64,000 nt of DNA from CAVVYA01 sp963752345 (GCA_963752345.1 CAVVYA010000002.1:310001-374000); one strand, 5' to 3'; counted from the first letter of the stretch, positions 45,839 to 55,598 are shown. The notes: a model not told the origin generated them from the sequence alone. Numbers and translations: made by a program.

Positions 45839-46671
45839 GCGGCGCCGCGGTTCGCGCATTGGACAGCGAGATGTCGGACCGGGACGCGGATCTCGAGCGT
45901 CTGGCGAGCTATATCCGCCGCAATCGCTTTCTGCCCATTCCGCCGAGCGAGAAGAACTTCGTCGGCGACGGCGATTTCATCGCGGTCGGCGTCGAGTTCC
46001 TGAAATGGTTTGTCCGCCTCGGCGAGCTCACGCCGCAGGACCGCGTGCTCGATATCGGCAGCGGCATCGGCCGCATGGCCCTTCCGTTGACTCAGTATCT
46101 CGAGACCGGCACGTATGACGGCATCGATGTGGCGGCGGAAGGGATCGACTGGTGCGCGGCCAACATCAGCCCGTACTACGGCAATTTCCACTTTCATCAC
46201 CTCGACCTCGCCCACCCGCTCTACAACCCAGGCGGCGTGCTGCAAACCAGTGCGGTGCAACTGCCGTTCGAGGCGGGTGCATTCGACTTCATCTTCATGA
46301 CGTCGGTGGTCACCCACCTGACAGCCGTCGAGGTGCGCGCCTATGCGCGCGAAATCAATCGGCTGCTGGCGCCGGGCGGGCGCTGCCTGGTCACCACCTT
46401 CATGCTCAACGGCCCGGCGCGGGAAGGGCTGCAAGCCGGGCGCGGTGTCTTGCCGTTCGACGGTGCGGCCAGCGAACGCGAGATCTACGCCTATGCCGAC
46501 AATCCGACGGCCGCCGTCGCCTTCGACGAGGACTTCCTGCTGTCGAAGTTCCTCGAATTCGGATTGCGCCGCATGCGGCCTCCCGTCTATGGCCGCTGGA
46601 GCGGGCGCGCGACGCCGGGCGACAGCTTCCAGGACATCAATGTGCTGCACATGGCAGCGAGCGCCGGTTGA
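45835..46671 (+). CDS. SAM-dependent methyltransferase of the glycan locus
   Basis: 278 aa. After a helical lead (YIRRNRFLPIPPSEKNFVGDGDF) comes the SAM motif VLDIGSGIGRMALPLTQYL, GIDVAAEGIDWC, FDFIFMTSVVTHL and LAPGGRCLVTTFML. It is a soluble class I methyltransferase of the type found in polysaccharide loci, where sugar O-methylation is usual. ATGA overlap with the GT2 gene before it and a three-base gap to the GT4 gene after it place it firmly in the operon. Confidence 0.85.
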   Translation: MSGAAVRALDSEMSDRDADLERLASYIRRNRFLPIPPSEKNFVGDGDFIAVGVEFLKWFVRLGELTPQDRVLDIGSGIGRMALPLTQYLETGTYDGIDVAAEGIDWCAANISPYYGNFHFHHLDLAHPLYNPGGVLQTSAVQLPFEAGAFDFIFMTSVVTHLTAVEVRAYAREINRLLAPGGRCLVTTFMLNGPAREGLQAGRGVLPFDGAASEREIYAYADNPTAAVAFDEDFLLSKFLEFGLRRMRPPVYGRWSGRATPGDSFQDINVLHMAASAG

Positions 46672-46674
46672 GCT

Positions 46675-47977
46675 ATGAAAAAGCCGCCCAAACTTCTGTC
46701 GATCTGCCACAACCATCCCGACCTCCATCCGGGCGGCACGGAGATCTTCAGCCATGGCCTGTTCCAGGAGCTGAAGACCCACGGCGTGGAGGGCCTGTAT
46801 GTCGCGTGCGTCGACAAGCTGCATCGCGGCCGGCTGCCCGGCACGCTGCTGCAAGCGGTCGGCCGCGCGCCCGATGAGCTGCTGCTATGGACCGGCCACT
46901 TCGACCGTTTCAACATGTCCCAGGTCGACCTGCACGGCGTCATGCTGGAGCTGCAGCGGCTGCTGCGCACCTTCAAGCCGGACGTGGTTCATTTCCATCA
47001 CGCGCTGCTGATCGGCGTCGAGGCCTTTCAACTGGTGCGCCGCACCTTGCCCGACGCGGCCATCGTACTGACGCTCCACGATTACTATCCGATCTGCGCC
47101 AATGACGGCCAGCTCGTCACGACGACGGATCGCCGCCTGTGCCGCGATCCCGGCCCGGATTCCTGCGTGCGGTGCTTCCCGGAGGCGACGCGCGATGCCT
47201 TCGTCATGCGCGAGCTGTTTCTCAAGCATGCCTTCTCCCTGGTCGACCGCTTCCTCGAGCCCGAGCGAATTCCTGCGCGACCGCTATGTGGAGTGGGGCC
47301 TGCCTGCCGACCGCATCGAGGTCATCCGCAACGGCTTGCGGCCGAGTCCGGTCGCGGGCCACCGCGTGCTGCCGGCCGGCGGCAAGCGCAACCGCTTCGC
47401 CTTCTTCGGCCATCTCAATCCGTTCAAGGGCGCGCTGGTCGCCATCGACGCCGCGCGGCGCCTGACCGAGAGCGGCGCCGGACCGATTTCGCTCACCCTG
47501 CATGGCGCCAGCGATTTCCAGACCGACGCGTTCAAGGCCGAACTCGCCAAGGCGACGGCGGATGCTCCCTATATCCATCTGCGCGGCCGTTATGGACGCG
47601 ACGATATGGCAAACCTGATGGCCGACGCCGATTGGGTGGTGGTGCCGTCAATCTGGTTCGAGAATGCCCCGCTGGTTATCCAGGAAGCCTTCCACCATAA
47701 GCGGCCGGTGATCTGCAGCGGCATCGGCGGCATGGCCGAAGCGGTGCGCAACGGTATCGATGGACTCTGCTTCCGCCCCGGCGATGGCGCCAATTTGGCG
47801 GAAAAGATGGAGGCGGCGCTCGAACCCGAGCTGTGGGCTCGTTTGATCACCGGCATCGTCAAGCCGCGTGGCCTGGCCGATGCGGCCAAGGATCATCTCG
47901 ACCTCTATGGCAGGGTCGTCGCGGAAGCACGCGCACGCGGCGGCGAGTCCGTGATGGCCACGGCGCTGGCGGGCTGA
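46675..47977 (+). CDS. GT4-family glycosyltransferase, one-base frameshift
   Basis: About 433 aa when one C of the CCC at 47260-47262 is dropped. The N-terminal domain has HPGGTEIFSHGLFQEL, VVHFHHALLIGVEAFQLV, LTLHDYYPICANDGQLV and a Cys pair (CRDPGPDSCVRCFPE) typical of rhizobial GT4 proteins. After the break: PSEFLRDRYVEWGLPADRIEVIRNGLRP, FAFFGHLNPFKG, and the donor motif VVVPSIWFENAPLVIQEAFHHKRPVICSGIGG. Strongly similar to the GT4 at 50269, so the two are duplicates. Both halves are conserved, arguing for a sequencing insertion. Confidence 0.8.
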
Positions 47978-47983
47978 CCGGTC

Positions 47984-50253
47984 ATGACTCCGTCGCAGGA
48001 CCGCCTCGGGGAGATCGTCGCCGGCCACCGCCTGGGCCGCGATACCCTGATTTTGCTCGGCTGGAGCGGCGAGGACATTCCCGCCCAGGGCGTCGCCATT
48101 CTCAAGAAGCGCCAGCAGGGCAAGGGCCGCTTCGGCGCCGCGACATGGACCGCCGGCGACAAGCGGCGCTGGTTCCTCATCGTCATCCATGCGCCGGAAG
48201 CGGGCTTGTCGCAAACCGGCGACGGCTTCCAACTCCAGGGTGGCGGCGCGCTGTCGTCCACCATCGCCTATGCCCCGGCCTCGATCCTGGATGCGGACGG
48301 GTTTGCCGGCGCGATACTCACGCATCTCGGCGCGCGGACAAGCGAAGCCGTGCGCTTCCTCATGGAGATCTTTCCCGCATTGTCGGGCGCGGCACCGGAG
48401 CCGGTCCGGATTCTCATCGCGGCCGCCCTGCATGCTGCGGCGGAGGAGAGCGGCGTCGTCGAAATCCTGGGACGCGCCGACGGCGAGAGTTTGCTCCTGC
48501 AAGGCTGGATTCGCGATCCGCACAAGGTCGAGCAGCGTTTGCTCATCGATAGTGGCGCGCTGAACGAGCATGACGCGGTCTTCGCCACGTTCAGCCGTTC
48601 CGATGTGGCGGCGCCGGCCATGGGCTTCGCCGCGCTCGTCCGTGTCGATGCCGCTGTGGCGACGGCGCCGCGGCAAGTCTACATCCGCAGCGAGAACCGC
48701 TTTCTGCGTCTCACGGTTCTGCCGGCCGCCATTCACCTGCGCGACGAGGATGTCGCTCCCCATCTGACCGGGTTGATGGCCCGGCTGCGCACCGACGCGG
48801 CTGGCCAGAAGGTCTTCCGCGCCGCCAGCCGGCCGCGCTTCACCGGGGAAGACACCGTCTCGACTTTGAATGTGCCCGTGCGCATGGCCATCGACCGGGC
48901 CGCACGCGTTCCCGGCGCCGGCTGGTATGTCACGGGCTGGCTGCTCGATCCGAAACGGCTGGTGACCTCGGTGACGCTGTGCGGTAGCGCCGGTTTGAGC
49001 GAACGGCTCGATGCCGGCTGGACGCGGCTGCCGCGGCCCGATGCCAGCGCCGCGTTCGCCGCGGACCCGCTGTTCGCCGGCAGCATCACCCACGATCTGC
49101 ACGGCTTCGCGATTTTCGTGCCAAATCGCGGCGAGGATCGTCCTGCCGGCGAGGAAGCGGTGTGGATCGAACTCGATCTCGGCGGCCGCGCCCACGCCTT
49201 CTTGCCGGTCGGCGTTTCGACCAACGACGGCGCTGGTGACCGGCAGCGGTTGCTGGCGAGCGTCGACCTGCACAAGCCCGCCGCGACCGAGATCATCGAG
49301 CGCCATCTGGCGCCGCTGTTCCATGCGCGGCGGGGAGCGCCCAAGAAGCGCGGACCCTATCGCGCGGTCCGCACCGCTGCCCACTTCGGCCGCACGGCCC
49401 TGATCATTCCCATCGTCGATTCCGGCAACCAAGGCCAATGTGGTCGTCGCGCATCTGGCGCGCTGCGCGCTGCCCGCCGACGCGAAGCTGATATTCGTCT
49501 GTTCGCCCGCCGCGTCCGACGCCGTGCGCCGGCTGCCGCGCGACCTGGACTTCTATGGCATCGCCGCCGACGTGCTGGTCGCCGCCGAGCCGGTGGACCA
49601 TTGCGAGGCGCTGGAGATCGGCGTCGATGCCAGCACTGGCCCGGTGCTCGCGTTCCTGTCGCCGCGCGTCCATGGCACTCGGCAAGACCTGGCTGGTGAA
49701 CCTGCTGGCGGCGCTCGGCGACGGCGGGGCGCCATCGGCGGTCAGCCCGACCTTGCTCTACGAGGATGGCTCCGTGCGCTATGCCGGCATCGATGCGGTG
49801 CAGTTCGCCGATTCCGCCCCTTACGGCTCGGCCGTCTGCTCGCGTGCGGGATATCCGCGCGGCGCGTTGCCGCCCAGCGATGGGCGAACCTTGGCTTGCG
49901 CCATTGAATGTTGCGCCATGACCCGGTCGGCCTTCGAAGCGGTCGGCGGCTTCAGCCAGGGTTATGCATCCGACAGTTTCAAGGGCATCGATCTGTTCCT
50001 TCGCATGGCCGACGCCGGCGTGCGCATGAGCTGGACCGCCGCGGCCGAGCTCTATGCGCTCGACGATCTGCAGGCGGCCTCGGATGCCACCGTGCAGGTC
50101 GCCAAGCTGGTCGATGGCTGGAGTTTCCGCGCCGCCTGGCAGGATCGGCTATCGACGCCCTCCGCGGGAGCCGCGAATGATACCGCCGCGGGCCCGGTGG
50201 TTGCGCTTTCCGGCGTCGCGCGCGCGCGTGTCCGCGCCGCGGCGGCTGGCTGA
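47984..50253 (+). CDS. Large GT2-like protein with repeated accessory modules, two one-base frameshifts
   Basis: About 755 aa after dropping single bases near 49429-49430 and 49670-49672. The first 470 residues hold two copies of an accessory module (LLLQGWIRDP near 173, GWYVTGWLLDPK near 313, each ending MGFAALVRV or LHGFAIFVP), shared with the GT2 protein at 43487. The C-terminal part resembles GT2: TALIIPIVDSGN, FVCSPAASDAVRRL, SPTLLYEDGSVRYAG, then FEAVGGFSQGY. The acidic motif expected in GYEDSDLCLRL position reads SFKGIDLFLRM, so catalysis may be lost. It may be an inactive partner of its paralogue. Confidence 0.65.
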
Positions 50254-50268
50254 GGGGTGGCCGTCATC

Positions 50269-51591
50269 ATGCGTATTCTCGTCATCTCTCACGGTCATCC
50301 CGCCTTTTCCATCGGCGGCGCCGAAATGGCGTCCTACAACCTGTTCCTCGGCCTCAACCGCTTGCCGGGCATTGAAGCCTTCTTCCTGTCGCGCGTGGGC
50401 CATCCCGTCGCACGCCATGCCCATACGCCGCTGATGAGCCTGCGTCAGGGGCCGCGCGAGACGTTCCTGTGGGCGGACGATTACGATCACGAGCTGATCT
50501 CCAATCGCGCGACCGACGATCTCGCCGGCGCCTTCCGGCGCTATCTCGCCGATCTGCAGCCCGACGTGGTGCATTTCCACCATTTCATCGGTCTGGGCAT
50601 GGAGGCGATCTGGGAAGTGCGCCGCACCCTGCCCAAGGCGCGCATCGTCGTCACCTTCCACGAATATCTGTCGATCTGCCTGCATCACGGCCAGATGGTG
50701 AAGACCCAGAAGAAGCGCCTGTGCAGCAGCGCGACCCCGGCCGAGTGCCATGCCTGCTTTCCGCAAAGCTCGCCGCGCCACATCTTCGAGCGCGAGTTGT
50801 TTCTCAAGGACCACCTGGAACTGGCCGACGCCTACGTCAGCCCGAGCCACTTCCTGATCGAGCGCTATGTGAAGTGGGGCTTGCCGGCCGAGAAGTTCGT
50901 CATGCTGGAGAACGGCATCGACACCGCGCAGATCGCGCCGCCGCGGCCGCTGCCGCCGAACGGGCGCCGCGCGCGCTTCGGCTTCTTCGGCCAGGTCACC
51001 GAATTCAAGGGTGTGCAGGTCCTGCTCGACGCGATCGGACGGATTCCCGACTCGGTGTGGGGCGACGACGCGGCGCTGTGCATTTTCGGCGGCAACCTGG
51101 AAAACCAGCCGCTCGCGTTTCGCGAGAATTTCGAGGCGCTGGTCGAGAAAGCCGGCCGGCGCGCCAAGTTCTACGGCGCCTACCAGGCTCATGAGATGGC
51201 CGACCTGATGCGTCAGGTCGATTGGGTCGTGGTGCCCTCGATCTGGTGGGAGAACTCGCCGCTCGTCATCCAGGAAGCCTTCCTGCACGGCCGCCCGGTG
51301 ATCGCCAGCGACATCGGCGGCATGCGCGAGAAGGTGATGGACGGCATCAACGGCGTGCATTTCCGCATGGGCAGCGCCGAGGACCTCGCCGACAAGCTGG
51401 GCGAATTGCTGACCGATTGCGAGAAATGGGAGCGGCTCCGCGACTGCGCGCCCCGGCCGATCGGCCACGAAGATGCGGCACGCCAGCATCTCGCATTTTA
51501 TCAAGGCCTCGGCACGGCCGCTCGGCAGTCGGCCAGCCTCCCTTGCGCACAGGGTGCCACAGTCACGGATTCGTTGGGAGAACGGGGATGA
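50269..51591 (+). CDS. GT4-family glycosyltransferase
   Basis: 440 aa from ATG 50269 (GAGGGG upstream). Motifs in order: ISHGHPAFSIGGAEMASYNLF (acceptor and donor phosphate loop), VVHFHHFIGLGMEAIWEV, VTFHEYLSICLHHGQMV, SSATPAECHACFPQ, SPSHFLIERYVKWGL, FGFFGQVTEFKG, VPSIWWENSPLVIQEAF (E-x7-E type). It parallels the GT4 at 46675 along its whole length. ATGA overlap with the following gene. Donor and acceptor unknown; rhamnose from the adjacent RfbC/RfbD pathway is a candidate donor. Confidence 0.88.
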   Translation: MRILVISHGHPAFSIGGAEMASYNLFLGLNRLPGIEAFFLSRVGHPVARHAHTPLMSLRQGPRETFLWADDYDHELISNRATDDLAGAFRRYLADLQPDVVHFHHFIGLGMEAIWEVRRTLPKARIVVTFHEYLSICLHHGQMVKTQKKRLCSSATPAECHACFPQSSPRHIFERELFLKDHLELADAYVSPSHFLIERYVKWGLPAEKFVMLENGIDTAQIAPPRPLPPNGRRARFGFFGQVTEFKGVQVLLDAIGRIPDSVWGDDAALCIFGGNLENQPLAFRENFEALVEKAGRRAKFYGAYQAHEMADLMRQVDWVVVPSIWWENSPLVIQEAFLHGRPVIASDIGGMREKVMDGINGVHFRMGSAEDLADKLGELLTDCEKWERLRDCAPRPIGHEDAARQHLAFYQGLGTAARQSASLPCAQGATVTDSLGERG

Positions 51592-52289
51592 ACGCCACCG
51601 CGCCGAAGCTCGAGCCGAAAGAGTCGCGCCAGGTCAGCGTGAACGGCTACATCGACGCCATCACGGGAAACCGCGTCTATGGCTGGGCGTGGGATGCGCA
51701 GCAGCCCAAGGCGCAGATCACCATCCGCCTGCAGCACGGCGACAAGATCGTCGGCATCGTCGCCGCCGATCTGCCGCGCGAAGATCTCAAGGCGAGCGGC
51801 ATCGGCGACGGCGCGCATGCCTTCGAAGCCGCCATCCCCGATGGCATTTCGCCGAACGACATATCCATTCTCGCGGTTTGTCCGGACACCGGGGCCACGG
51901 TCGAACTGGCGCCGCGCGCCATTGCCGGGCGCTCCGCCGCGTCGGGCGGCGATCAGGATCTGCGACACGCGGTCGAAACCCTGACCAAGTCCCACGGCTT
52001 CATCCATCGCAAGCTGCAGGCCATCGCCAAGGTCGTGTCGGAGAAACGCCGCGATGACGAGACGCCCTCCGACCCGGCCGGCGCGTCGGCCAATTCCGCC
52101 GATGTCGCGCCGCTCTCCCGGCTGCAGACGCTGGAGGACGCGCTGCTGCGGCTCGATGACCTCGTGCAATCCCAGGGCGCGTCGATCGACGCGATGCATC
52201 ACCGGCCGACCGACAAGCTGCCGCGCTTCCTCGCCATTGCCGCGGTCGCGCTGTCCTTCGCCGCGCTCGTGATCGCGTTGCTGCAATGA
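51588..52289 (+). CDS. Membrane-anchored protein with a GWAWD-type module
   Basis: 233 aa. Residues about 15-80 read VNGYIDAITGNRVYGWAWDA, then ITIRLQHGDKIVGIVAADLPREDLKASGIGDGAHAFEA, a beta-sandwich-like module widespread in surface-glycan proteins of alphaproteobacteria but without known function. A charged helical middle (about 120-205) leads to one C-terminal transmembrane helix (FLAIAAVALSFAALVIALL), so a cytoplasmic module is tethered to the inner membrane. GGGAGAACGGGG precedes the ATG. It may scaffold the glycosyltransferases that carry related GW modules. Confidence 0.65.
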   Translation: MNATAPKLEPKESRQVSVNGYIDAITGNRVYGWAWDAQQPKAQITIRLQHGDKIVGIVAADLPREDLKASGIGDGAHAFEAAIPDGISPNDISILAVCPDTGATVELAPRAIAGRSAASGGDQDLRHAVETLTKSHGFIHRKLQAIAKVVSEKRRDDETPSDPAGASANSADVAPLSRLQTLEDALLRLDDLVQSQGASIDAMHHRPTDKLPRFLAIAAVALSFAALVIALLQ

Positions 52290-52297
52290 GGGAACTC

Positions 52298-53230
52298 ATG
52301 AACAAGTCATGGAATGGACGCACCCTGCTGGTGTTCGGCGGGGCGGGCCAGGTCGGCCGCGCCATCGCGGGCCTGGTGCCGCCGGAAGGCTGGCGCATCG
52401 TGACCGCGTCGCGTGAGCAAGCCGACATCACGCGGGCGGACGAGGTCAGCGGCTTGGTCGCGCTGGTTCAGCCGGACGTGGTGGTCAATGCCGCGGCCTT
52501 CACCGCGGTGGACGATGCGGAATATCATCCCGCGCCGGCGGACCGGGCGAACCACCATGGCGCCGGCCTTGTCGCGGCGGCGGCGCTCGAGGTCGGCGCG
52601 CCGGTGATCCACCTGTCGACCGATTATGTATTCGACGGCCAGGGCAACCGGCCGCTGGTCGAATCCGATCCTGTCGCGCCGCTCAGCGTCTATGGCACCA
52701 CCAAGGAGGCGGGCGAGCGCCTGGTGCGGCGGGTCCATTCCGGCCATGTGATCCTGCGCACCTCCTGGGTGTTCGGCAGCCATGGCAAGAATTTCGTCAA
52801 GACCATGCTGCGGCTCGGCGCCGAACGCCCGGCCTTGCGCATCGTCAGCGACCAGCATGGCTGCCCGACCTCGGCGACCGACCTGGCCCATGCCATCTGG
52901 CATATCGCGTGCCAGGTGGTGACGCTCGACAAGGACGTGTTCGGCACCTTTCATTTCGCCGGCGCGCGGGCCGTCACCTGGTACGATTTCGCGCGCGGCA
53001 TCTTCGACGAGGTGGCGCGGCACGGCCGCGCGGTGCCCGACCTCGCGCCGATCACCACCCATGCCTATCCGACGCCGGCGCGCCGCCCGTCCTACTCGGT
53101 GCTCGACTGCGGCAAGATTCGCTCAGTCTACGGCATCGTCGCGCCGGATTGGCAGCCGAGCCTGTCCGCTTGCATCGATGGTCTTCTCGAACCCCAAGGC
53201 AAGCCGCAACGCAGAGGAGTGGCAGCATGA
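52298..53230 (+). CDS. rfbD: dTDP-4-dehydrorhamnose reductase RfbD
   Basis: 310 aa, extended SDR fold. NADPH motif VFGGAGQVGRA, then PDVVVNAAAFTAVDDAE, HLSTDYVFDGQ, the catalytic YGTTKEAGE (Tyr-x3-Lys), LRTSWVFGSHGKNFVKTML and DQHGCPTSATDLA, all standard for RfbD/RmlD. It makes dTDP-L-rhamnose, the last step of the pathway. ATG 52298 has GAGGGA before it; ATG 52286, overlapping the preceding stop, is an alternative. RfbC follows with an ATGA overlap; rfbA and rfbB are absent from the window. Confidence 0.93.
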   Translation: MNKSWNGRTLLVFGGAGQVGRAIAGLVPPEGWRIVTASREQADITRADEVSGLVALVQPDVVVNAAAFTAVDDAEYHPAPADRANHHGAGLVAAAALEVGAPVIHLSTDYVFDGQGNRPLVESDPVAPLSVYGTTKEAGERLVRRVHSGHVILRTSWVFGSHGKNFVKTMLRLGAERPALRIVSDQHGCPTSATDLAHAIWHIACQVVTLDKDVFGTFHFAGARAVTWYDFARGIFDEVARHGRAVPDLAPITTHAYPTPARRPSYSVLDCGKIRSVYGIVAPDWQPSLSACIDGLLEPQGKPQRRGVAA

Positions 53231-53829
53231 ACGTGGAACCGCTGCCGTTAACCGGCATATCGCGGGTGACCCTGGATGTTTTCCGCGACGAGCGCGGCGC
53301 CTTCATGGAAACCTGGCAGTCGCGCAAATACGCGGCGTGCGGGATCGACTATGAATTCGTCCAGGACAATTGGAGCGAATCCAAGCGCGGCGTGCTGCGC
53401 GGGCTGCACTACCAGCTGACCCATCCGCAGGGCAAGCTGGTCGCCGTCGTGGCGGGCGAGATCTTCGATGTGGTGGTGGACATGCGCCGCACGTCGCCCA
53501 CCTTCGGCCAATGGATCAGCGAGACCCTGTCGGCCGAGCGTGGCGCCGCCCTCTGGGTGCCGCCCGGTTTCGCGCACGGCTTCTATGTCATGAGCGAGCG
53601 CGCGACCGTGCTCTACAAATGCACCGATTTCTATCAGCCGGGCAGCGAGCGGACCCTGCTGTGGAGCGATGCGGCGTTGGGCATCACCTGGCCGATCGCG
53701 CCCGGCGGCCAGCCCATCCTGTCGCCCAAGGACGCCAGGGGTCTGTGCCTCGGCGAGGCGGATGCGTTCGAGCACGACCCTGACAGGGCGCCGGTCCTGC
53801 AGTGGCCGAAGTCCCGCGCACTCGCGTGA
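53227..53829 (+). CDS. rfbC: dTDP-4-dehydrorhamnose 3,5-epimerase RfbC
   Basis: 200 aa cupin-fold epimerase. Motifs: DVFRDERGAFMETW, FVQDNWSESKRGVLRGLHYQ (catalytic His in LHYQ), GKLVAVVAGEIFDVVVDMRR, WVPPGFAHGFYV and YKCTDFYQP (catalytic Tyr), then the IAWP-like ITWPI. It performs the third step of dTDP-L-rhamnose synthesis. AGGAG stands before the ATG. Last gene of the glycan operon. Confidence 0.94.
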   Translation: MNVEPLPLTGISRVTLDVFRDERGAFMETWQSRKYAACGIDYEFVQDNWSESKRGVLRGLHYQLTHPQGKLVAVVAGEIFDVVVDMRRTSPTFGQWISETLSAERGAALWVPPGFAHGFYVMSERATVLYKCTDFYQPGSERTLLWSDAALGITWPIAPGGQPILSPKDARGLCLGEADAFEHDPDRAPVLQWPKSRALA

Positions 53830-53986
53830 TCCGGCGCGCGAAAACTGAACTATCATCACGCCGCGCACGCCGTGGCTGCGTTGCCTAGACAGGCTCCCCT
53901 GTCTCCATAGAAGAAGACAAAGCCGTCGCCATGAACCGGAAACCGGGTATCATGACGGAAACGGGCTGCAAGAATGGGAGACGTCC

Positions 53987-54716
53987 ATGCATAAGGTCGA
54001 GATTCCCGAGTGGGTGTACGAGCGCGTCAAGGCGACGCGCGGCAAGGTGCATTCCTTCGACAATATCGATCCCGCCAAGACCGCCTTGCTGGTGGTCGAT
54101 CTGCAGAACGGCTTCATGATGGATGGCGTCGGCCATGCGGTGGCGCCGCCGGCGCGCGACATCGTGCCCAACGTCAACCGCATCGCCGAATTGATGCGGC
54201 AACTCGGCGGCATGGTGGTGTGGATCCAGAACACGGTGACCGAGGAATCGGTCACCAGCTGGTCTGTCTGCAACCAGGACCTCGCCACCAAGGAGCGGTT
54301 CGAGAAGCGCTACGAATCCATGCGCGAGGGCAGCCTCGGCCATCAGCTGTGGGCGGCGCTCGACGCGCGCCCGGGCGACACCTACGTCAAGAAAACCCGC
54401 TTCAGCGCCTTCATCCAGGGCTCATCGGATCTCGAGGCGATCCTGCGCGTCGCGCGGCATCGACACGGTGATCGTCACGGGCACCGGCACCGGCGTGTGC
54501 TGCGAATCCACGGCGCGCGATGCCATGATGCGCAACTTCAAGACCATCATGATCACCGACGGCAATGCGGCGAAGACCGACAGCGAGCACAATGCGGCGC
54601 TCATCGCCTTCTATCGCAATTTCGGCGATATCATGAGCACCGACGAGGTCATCGGCTACATGACCCGCAACGCGCAGGCGAACGGCTCGGCGGCGAAAAC
54701 GGCCGCGCGGGCGTAG
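53987..54716 (+). CDS. Isochorismatase-like cysteine hydrolase, one-base frameshift
   Basis: About 242 aa if one base near 54450-54457 is dropped. Catalytic triad of the family: Asp in LLVVDLQNGFM, Lys in VKKTRFSAF, Cys in TGTGVCCESTARDAM (second frame). Removing one T gives LRARGIDTVIVTGTGTGVCC, the usual family wording, so the break is probably not real. Such enzymes hydrolyse amides such as N-carbamoyl compounds, nicotinamide or ureido acids. The gene points toward the converging IclR gene with a five-base gap and belongs in theme to the catabolic locus that follows. Confidence 0.78.
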
Positions 54717-54721
54717 CCGCC

Positions 54722-55573
54722 CTATCGTATTTCGGTGAGCTGACCGCCGAGCAGGCGGGACAGCTGGTCGGCGGTGGACTTCAACAGCAGGGCTGCGCGC
54801 CCGCCATAGCCGGCGTCGAAGGTATCGCGGATGCCGACCAGCGACAGGCTCATGGACAGACGGTTGTTGCGTCCGAAGACCGGCGCCGACAGCACCGACA
54901 GCGCCGGATTGTGGTAGCCGATGGAATGCACCAGGCCGCGCTGGCGGATCGACTTCTTCAGCGCCTCGGCATCCTTCAGCGTCATCTTGCTGGCGCCGGG
55001 TCCACGCTCGTTCCATTCCTTGATGTCGTGCTGCAGCACCGGCTTGATCTCGTCCGCGTCGAGATAGGCGAGGAAAATCTGGCCGGCTGCCGTGCCCACG
55101 AGCGAGGCGCGGGTGCCTTCGCGCACATGAATCGAGATGCCGACCGAGCCCTGTTCCCATTTGATGACGATCGGGCCGTTCGAGCTCCACACGCAGATCA
55201 TCGACACCAGGCCGGTGGCGGCGGCGAGATCGCGCATGCCGTTGGCGGTCAGCCGCACCGCGTCCATGCGCGCCATGGCCGCCATGCCGAGCTCGAGCAC
55301 GGCGGGGCCGAGATCGAACTTGCCGGTCTCCTCATCCTGGCGCAGGTAGCCGCGCCGCGTCAGGCTCATGAGATAGCGCGCGGTGCGGGTCAGCGACATG
55401 CCGGCGGCGCGTGAAATCGCCGTCAGTGTCGCGGGCGCGTCGAGGCGCGCCACCACCTCCAGCACATCCATGCCGACCAGCATGGTGCGATTGCCAGCGC
55501 CTTCGGCATAGCGCGACGGCGGCCGGCCGGCCGACGGATGAGGCTTCGCGAGCATTGGAGCTTTGACGGTCAT
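54722..55573 (-). CDS. IclR family transcriptional regulator
   Basis: 283 aa. An N-terminal extension (about 1-25) precedes the winged HTH (VLEVVARLDAPATLTAISRAAGMSLTRTARYLMSLTRRGYLRQDEETGKFDLGPAVLELG) and the effector-binding domain (VSMICVWSSNGPIVIKWEQG, GTAAGQIFLAYL, ALSVLSAPVFG, ending with an ALLKSTADQLSRLLG helix). It is divergent from the ABC importer genes. The inverted repeat at 55582-55598, only nine bases upstream of its start, is a likely autoregulatory operator. Confidence 0.9.
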   Translation of the reverse strand: MTVKAPMLAKPHPSAGRPPSRYAEGAGNRTMLVGMDVLEVVARLDAPATLTAISRAAGMSLTRTARYLMSLTRRGYLRQDEETGKFDLGPAVLELGMAAMARMDAVRLTANGMRDLAAATGLVSMICVWSSNGPIVIKWEQGSVGISIHVREGTRASLVGTAAGQIFLAYLDADEIKPVLQHDIKEWNERGPGASKMTLKDAEALKKSIRQRGLVHSIGYHNPALSVLSAPVFGRNNRLSMSLSLVGIRDTFDAGYGGRAALLLKSTADQLSRLLGGQLTEIR

Positions 55574-55581
55574 GGCGAATT

Positions 55582-55598
55582 CTATCGAAAAACGATAG
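55582..55598. promoter_or_regulatory. Inverted repeat operator candidate next to the IclR start
   Basis: CTATCG-AAAAA-CGATAG, a perfect 6+6 repeat, nine bases from the IclR start codon and about 100 bases upstream of the divergent permease gene. It overlaps where the IclR ribosome site must lie, suggesting autorepression and control of the catabolic operon. Confidence 0.6.

Noticed and set aside
47648..49438. A 596-codon open frame antisense to the GT2-like gene.
   Set aside because: No motifs; it mirrors the accessory-module region shared with the GT2 paralogue.
53886..53903. Small hairpin (AGACAGG-CTCC-CCTGTCT) after rfbC as a terminator.
   Set aside because: The stem is only seven base pairs and no T run follows, so termination cannot be supported.
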